Assembly: GCA_030681145.1 (NCBI GenBank) | Contig: JAUXXK010000010.1 | Location: 1 to 8,348, forward strand | Direction: 5' to 3' | Length of the DNA: 8,348 nucleotides | DNA from: Methanobacteriaceae archaeon | Lineage (GTDB): Archaea > Methanobacteriota > Methanobacteria > Methanobacteriales > Methanobacteriaceae | Part shown: positions 5,061-8,348 of the stretch, one piece after another | Layout of the letters: each line of letters starts with the position of its first letter | Numbering within the stretch: the stretch's first letter is position 1 | The notes under the pieces: model-generated | What the model saw: only the letters and a program-made list of their open reading frames with translations | Database searches by the model: none | What the model was told of the DNA's origin: nothing | Position numbers and translations under genes: made by a program

Positions 5061-5969
5061 TTATTTAACTCTATGTCTTACACGTACAGCTACTCCATTG
5101 GATGCTTTTACCATTTCTTCACCACTTAAAATAGCTTTTCCAACACCAACCAAATTGCCTTGATTTAAAATTACTACTTCATCTTTAGGTATTATATTTG
5201 GATCTGCTTCTTGAACGCCAGGGGCAAATAGTGTATTTGTTTTAAGATCAAATTCTATATTAACCCACTTACTTCCAATCTGGGATAAAATCTGCCCACC
5301 TTTGAGACTAAGTGAGTAAACTCCGTTGTCCATCAATAACGCAGCAATCTGTTCACCTTCGTGGAATATTCTTTTATGATAACGTCCTTTCACATGGCAA
5401 TCATGTGGTATGAGAGATTCCCCCCCGGGACCAAATTGGTATATTGCCAAAGATCGAAGGCCATTAATTAGCTTTGCTCGGGCAGGAATTTTTTTATATT
5501 TTTTTATATTATCCTTAAGATTTTGCATAGATTCATAAGATATAGGTCGACCATCATCGCAGGTAAAAGTACAATCATTAAGATATTCTTCACAAACTTG
5601 CCTATATCCTCCAGCAACATGTGCTAAAACTTCTTTATCACCGACATAATCTCTTAAAACTTCTCCAACAACTTTTATTTCTTCTTTAGACCATTCTCCA
5701 GTTGTAGAAACATCATAAGATTGTATTGGATAAGTTTTTTCCATTTCACGGGGACATATTCCAAAGGGAGATGTTAATATTACTTCCTGGATACGTTTAC
5801 TAACTTTCATAAAAACTTGATGAGATTTGGAGTTAGAATATGGCTTTCTCATACTACAAGGAAGAATAACCACAGCATCTCCTATTGGGTTTAACAAACC
5901 CATTCGATTTCTCCACCGGATAGCTTCTGGCCGGTAAAGTGACTCTTCACTTGAACATAGAACTTTCAT
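5061..5969 (-). CDS. ArcS-like archaeosine synthase protein (DUF5591 core plus PUA domain)
   Basis: ArcS attaches lysine to preQ0 at position 15 of archaeal tRNAs; with a radical-SAM partner the adduct becomes archaeosine. This 302-residue protein has the ArcS signature PCSMRKPYSNSKSH (37-50), the following SPFGICPREMEKTYP block (67-81), GEWSKEE (91-97) and a C-terminal PUA RNA-binding domain (about 228-302, with DEVVILNQGNLVGVGKAIL). Many euryarchaeal ArcS proteins are roughly 550-600 residues and begin with a TGT-like domain; that part is missing here. The N-terminus CSSEESLYRPEAIRWRNR looks like the usual linker into the core, and GAGGA (5980-5976) is placed 6 nt before the ATG, so the short form is natural, not a misread start. 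The TGT-like part may be a separate gene elsewhere, or this may be a second, specialised copy. No radical-SAM partner is nearby. Confidence 0.82.
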   Translation of the reverse strand: MKVLCSSEESLYRPEAIRWRNRMGLLNPIGDAVVILPCSMRKPYSNSKSHQVFMKVSKRIQEVILTSPFGICPREMEKTYPIQSYDVSTTGEWSKEEIKVVGEVLRDYVGDKEVLAHVAGGYRQVCEEYLNDCTFTCDDGRPISYESMQNLKDNIKKYKKIPARAKLINGLRSLAIYQFGPGGESLIPHDCHVKGRYHKRIFHEGEQIAALLMDNGVYSLSLKGGQILSQIGSKWVNIEFDLKTNTLFAPGVQEADPNIIPKDEVVILNQGNLVGVGKAILSGEEMVKASNGVAVRVRHRVK

Positions 5970-5993
5970 TTTAAATCCTCTTTTAGAATGAAC

Positions 5994-6019
5994 TTGATTT
6001 AATTAATTCAAATATATCT
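5994..6019 (-). promoter_or_regulatory. candidate promoter and imperfect palindrome upstream of the ArcS-like gene
   Basis: AGATATATTTG on the minus strand (6019-6009) is TATA-like and would place a start near 5988, shortly before the ribosome binding site at 5980. Next to it, TTGATTTAATTAATTCAA (5994-6011) is an 18-nt palindrome with one mismatched pair (5998/6007). A palindrome between TATA and start is where archaeal repressors often bind, but an AT-only site could be chance. Confidence 0.3.
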
Positions 6020-6110
6020 ACTTTTAATAATTATTTTAATTTTATTTCTAATTTTTGTAAAATTTTAAATTGTTTGGGTTGCTGAAATATAGTGTTAAAA
6101 ATTAAATGGA

Positions 6111-7889
6111 TTAAATAAATCTCTTAGGATCAGTATGGATATCCACAATTACTGGTTTATTTATGGAAAGTGCTTTTTCCACTTCATCCGATAAATCTGA
6201 CGGATTGGTAACTTTTAAGCCCACACCCCCACAAATTTCTGCAAATGAAGCAAAATTGCAGTTTAATAAATCTGTTTGCCAATTTGGATAACCCTCTACT
6301 TTCTGTTCTTGTTGAATCATGCCTAATTGGTTGTTATTAAATATAAATACGGTTATGGGTAAATTATACTTGACGGCAGTTAAAAAATCAGCCATCACCA
6401 TGGAAAAACCACCATCTCCAGTAATACAGACCACTTGTTTTTCAGGGTATGTAATTTGAGCAGCCATTGCTGCAGGCAGACCAAAACCCATCGTGGCCAG
6501 AGAACCTGACATCACCATCTTTTGCGTTTTTTTCATCTGGAAATTACGCCCAAACCACCACCCATTTTCTCCCACATCCAATGCAATCACTGCATTATGA
6601 CTTATTTTGTTATTTAAAACATTTATAATGTGCTGTGGCCTTAAAGGAGTTTTAGAAGAATCAATTTCTTCTTCAATAAGTGCAAACCACTGCTTTTTTA
6701 ATAATCTTATTTCATTTAAATATCCTAATTTTTTAGATGAATGAACTTTATTAATTAATGATGATAATATAGCTGATATGTCTCCTAATAAACCTACATC
6801 TACAGCATAACGCCTACCTATCATCATAGGATCTATATCTATTTGCACGGTGGGTTTTGGCGGAATTTGAGTCATATCTGAATATGAAGAACCCAAAACA
6901 ATTAATAAATCTGTTTCCTGAACTAATTTAGATGCAGAAGTAGATCCAATGGTTCCATGGCTTCCAGCATATAGCTCTTCCATTTCATCAACCACTCCCT
7001 TGCCTCTAAAAGTGGTTACTATAGGTGATGAAATTTTCTCTGCCAGTTCTAAAACTAAATCTCCCTGCCCCATTGATCCAAAACCAGCTATTATGACGGG
7101 CCTATGTGAAGAATCTATTTTTTGAGCAGCTTCATCAATTAATTGTTTTGATGCAGATACACTTGTGTTTGGAATTTTACCTGTTCGAGGTACGGGGTCT
7201 GCATAATAAATCTGTTTTTGAACATCATTAGGAACGGAAATATGGGAAACTCCTTTTTTTAACAAAGCTTCTTTAATTGCTAAAGTTATTAACTGTGTGG
7301 TTTGTTCTTTATGGATTATTGGTTTGTTAAATACAGAAACTGGTTCAAAAAAAGAATGTTGATCTATTTCCTGAAATGATCCGGGCCCAATAAGAAGACG
7401 CTTTACTTGCCCAGTTATAGCCAGAACTGGAGAATGATCTAACTTGGCATCATAAAGTCCTGTTGATAAATTAGTTGCTCCAGGCCCTGCTACGGTAAGG
7501 CATGCTGCTATTTCTCCTGTTAATTTTCCATAGGCAGATGCCATAAAAGCAGCAGTTTGTTCATGGCGTACTTGGAAAAATTTCATATCCTTACAATTTT
7601 TTATTCCTTGTAATATTCCTAAGGATGAGGTGCCTGGAATTCCAAAAACATATTTTACACCCCATTCCGCCATTTGTTTTATTATTACATCAGAAACAGT
7701 TGATTTCCCAGTATCAATGTCTCTTGAATTTTCTTCTTCAGTATTGTTATTATTAGATAATAATTCAAATGACTCTGAAAAAGCATTGCATACGGGGCAT
7801 CTCCATTTATTTGGAAGATCTGAAAATGAAATTCTTTCAATTTCCTCGTCGTATATATAATTACAAATAGTACAGCGATATTTACTCAT
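6111..7889 (-). CDS. rubredoxin domain fused to a pyruvate-oxidase-like ThDP enzyme
   Basis: A 592-residue fusion. Residues 4-44 are a rubredoxin with iron ligands C6, C9, C31 and C34 and the typical FSDLPNKWRCPVC; the loop between the cysteine pairs is 21 residues instead of about 29. A polar linker (45-62) leads to a three-domain ThDP enzyme: catalytic glutamate E110 in RHEQTAAFMASAYGK, GPGSFQEIDQ (168-177), a middle domain (about 250-375) of the cofactor-binding type, and the ThDP/metal motif GDGGFSMVMADF (491-502) to NNN (518-520). The C-terminal part resembles PoxB-type pyruvate oxidase more than acetolactate synthase: the ALS lysine-histidine after FQE is replaced (PVSVFNKP). It lacks PoxB's C-terminal membrane peptide, so it is likely soluble. 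Inferred role: oxidative decarboxylation of pyruvate or another 2-oxoacid with electrons leaving via rubredoxin. Substrate and FAD use are unproven. GGTG (7901-7898) precedes the ATG by 8 nt. Confidence 0.85.
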   Translation of the reverse strand: MSKYRCTICNYIYDEEIERISFSDLPNKWRCPVCNAFSESFELLSNNNNTEEENSRDIDTGKSTVSDVIIKQMAEWGVKYVFGIPGTSSLGILQGIKNCKDMKFFQVRHEQTAAFMASAYGKLTGEIAACLTVAGPGATNLSTGLYDAKLDHSPVLAITGQVKRLLIGPGSFQEIDQHSFFEPVSVFNKPIIHKEQTTQLITLAIKEALLKKGVSHISVPNDVQKQIYYADPVPRTGKIPNTSVSASKQLIDEAAQKIDSSHRPVIIAGFGSMGQGDLVLELAEKISSPIVTTFRGKGVVDEMEELYAGSHGTIGSTSASKLVQETDLLIVLGSSYSDMTQIPPKPTVQIDIDPMMIGRRYAVDVGLLGDISAILSSLINKVHSSKKLGYLNEIRLLKKQWFALIEEEIDSSKTPLRPQHIINVLNNKISHNAVIALDVGENGWWFGRNFQMKKTQKMVMSGSLATMGFGLPAAMAAQITYPEKQVVCITGDGGFSMVMADFLTAVKYNLPITVFIFNNNQLGMIQQEQKVEGYPNWQTDLLNCNFASFAEICGGVGLKVTNPSDLSDEVEKALSINKPVIVDIHTDPKRFI

Positions 7890-7902
7890 AAAATTCCCAC
7901 CC

Positions 7903-7945
7903 TATGATATCATATTAGTTTTTGGCCTTATATTATTATATATAA
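7903..7945 (-). promoter_or_regulatory. candidate promoter and operator of the rubredoxin-ThDP enzyme gene
   Basis: TTATATATAA (7936-7945) is a good TATA box on the minus strand. Transcription would start about 25 nt on, near 7915. TATGATATCATA (7903-7914), a perfect 12-bp palindrome, lies at that predicted start and just before the ribosome binding site (7902-7896). A palindrome at the start site is a typical place for an archaeal repressor to block initiation. Both elements are read from sequence alone. Confidence 0.45.
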
Positions 7946-8057
7946 TTTCATTATAGTTAATGAATTTAGAAAAAATATTAAAAATGTATTTAATTTAAAA
8001 ATTATAATGATTTTTTCAATAATATTAATTTATAATAATAACTAGATTAGCATTGAT

Positions 8058-8348
8058 TTAATGATAATCTAAAACGATATTTTTATGCATTTCTCTCAAA
8101 CGAGCAATTGAGGGATGGTTAAAACCCATTCGAGAGGACCATTTGTCCACTACAAACTCAATATCTACTTCTTTACTTCCATGTAAAAGATTATCCGCAT
8201 GGGCAACAATTTTTTCTTCTAATGTTAATGGCATAAAATCTTTAGCTGGAAGGCCTAGGGATATGGCCTCTTTTTTTGGAATTCCCGCACCAATATGTCT
8301 TTCTACGACTTTAATAATTTCTGGAGGATAATTTTCTGATTTTAGAAG
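8058..8348 (-). CDS. HD-domain protein, C-terminal half (cut by window edge)
   Basis: An open minus-strand frame enters from the right edge and ends with TAA at 8060-8058, giving 96 residues. VVERHIGAGIPKKEAISLGL and MPLTLEEKIVAHADNLLHG are typical of the C-terminal part of the archaeal HDIG family often annotated TIGR00295, small predicted metal-dependent phosphohydrolases of unknown substrate. ERHIGAG and the AHAD motif would carry the later metal-ligand histidine and aspartate of the HD fold. The N-terminal half, including the first H and HD residues and the start codon, lies beyond the window, so integrity cannot be judged. It is 168 nt upstream of the rubredoxin-ThDP gene, which has its own promoter candidate, so co-transcription is not evident. 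Confidence 0.75.
   Translation of the reverse strand, partial: LLKSENYPPEIIKVVERHIGAGIPKKEAISLGLPAKDFMPLTLEEKIVAHADNLLHGSKEVDIEFVVDKWSSRMGFNHPSIARLREMHKNIVLDYH

Noticed and set aside
6111..7700. Acetolactate synthase (IlvB) as the identity of the ThDP enzyme
   Set aside because: The C-terminal half resembles PoxB more closely, the lysine-histidine pair expected after the FQE motif is absent, and no small regulatory subunit gene is adjacent.
7630..7860. Plus-strand open frame opposite the rubredoxin region
   Set aside because: The opposite strand encodes clear rubredoxin and ThDP-enzyme motifs; the plus-strand product resembles nothing.
8143..8331. Plus-strand open frame near the right edge
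   Set aside because: The minus strand here encodes the C-terminus of an HD-domain protein with recognisable motifs, so the plus frame is a shadow.

Overview
The window looks like a low-GC hydrogenotrophic methanogen of the order Methanobacteriales (Methanobacterium or Methanobrevibacter type). The signs are archaeal rather than bacterial: an archaeal-type adenylate kinase homologue, an ArcS-type archaeosine synthase protein, the C-terminus of an archaeal HD-domain family, a tRNA-Ile without an encoded CCA, very AT-rich spacers, and GGTGA-type ribosome binding sites. The trpB-trpA-trpD order matches the 3' end of the trpEGCFBAD cluster known from Methanothermobacter. Genus is an inference.

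Layout. Plus strand, 193-3262: trpB, trpA and trpD, tightly packed (4-bp overlap, then a 14-bp gap), encoding both tryptophan synthase subunits and anthranilate phosphoribosyltransferase. Positions 3263-3625 are a gene-free AT-rich stretch where the plus-strand trp genes meet the minus-strand block. It is full of inverted repeats: a 40-nt near-perfect palindrome, a hairpin followed by T7 that may end a very short transcript, and a thrice-repeated TTTTTATTAAT element.

Everything from 3626 to the right edge is on the minus strand. Reading leftwards from the edge (5' to 3' for these genes): the C-terminal half of an HD-domain protein (8058-8348), a rubredoxin domain fused to a pyruvate-oxidase-like thiamine diphosphate enzyme (6111-7889), an ArcS-like protein lacking the usual N-terminal TGT-like domain (5061-5969), a small MIP18/DUF59 protein (4499-4792) with its own hairpin terminator, a divergent archaeal adenylate kinase paralogue (3870-4415), and tRNA-Ile(GAT) (3626-3698). 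Spacers of 74 to 268 nt suggest mostly separate transcription units, not one operon.

How they fit together: the trp genes form one pathway block. The minus-strand genes share no evident pathway; they cover redox/central metabolism, tRNA modification, Fe-S assembly and nucleotide metabolism. The most unusual protein is the rubredoxin-ThDP enzyme fusion. It suggests an oxidative 2-oxoacid decarboxylation whose electrons leave through a built-in iron centre instead of quinone or oxygen. The most unusual DNA is the hairpin-rich convergent spacer. I see no CRISPR array, insertion sequence, integrase or phage gene.
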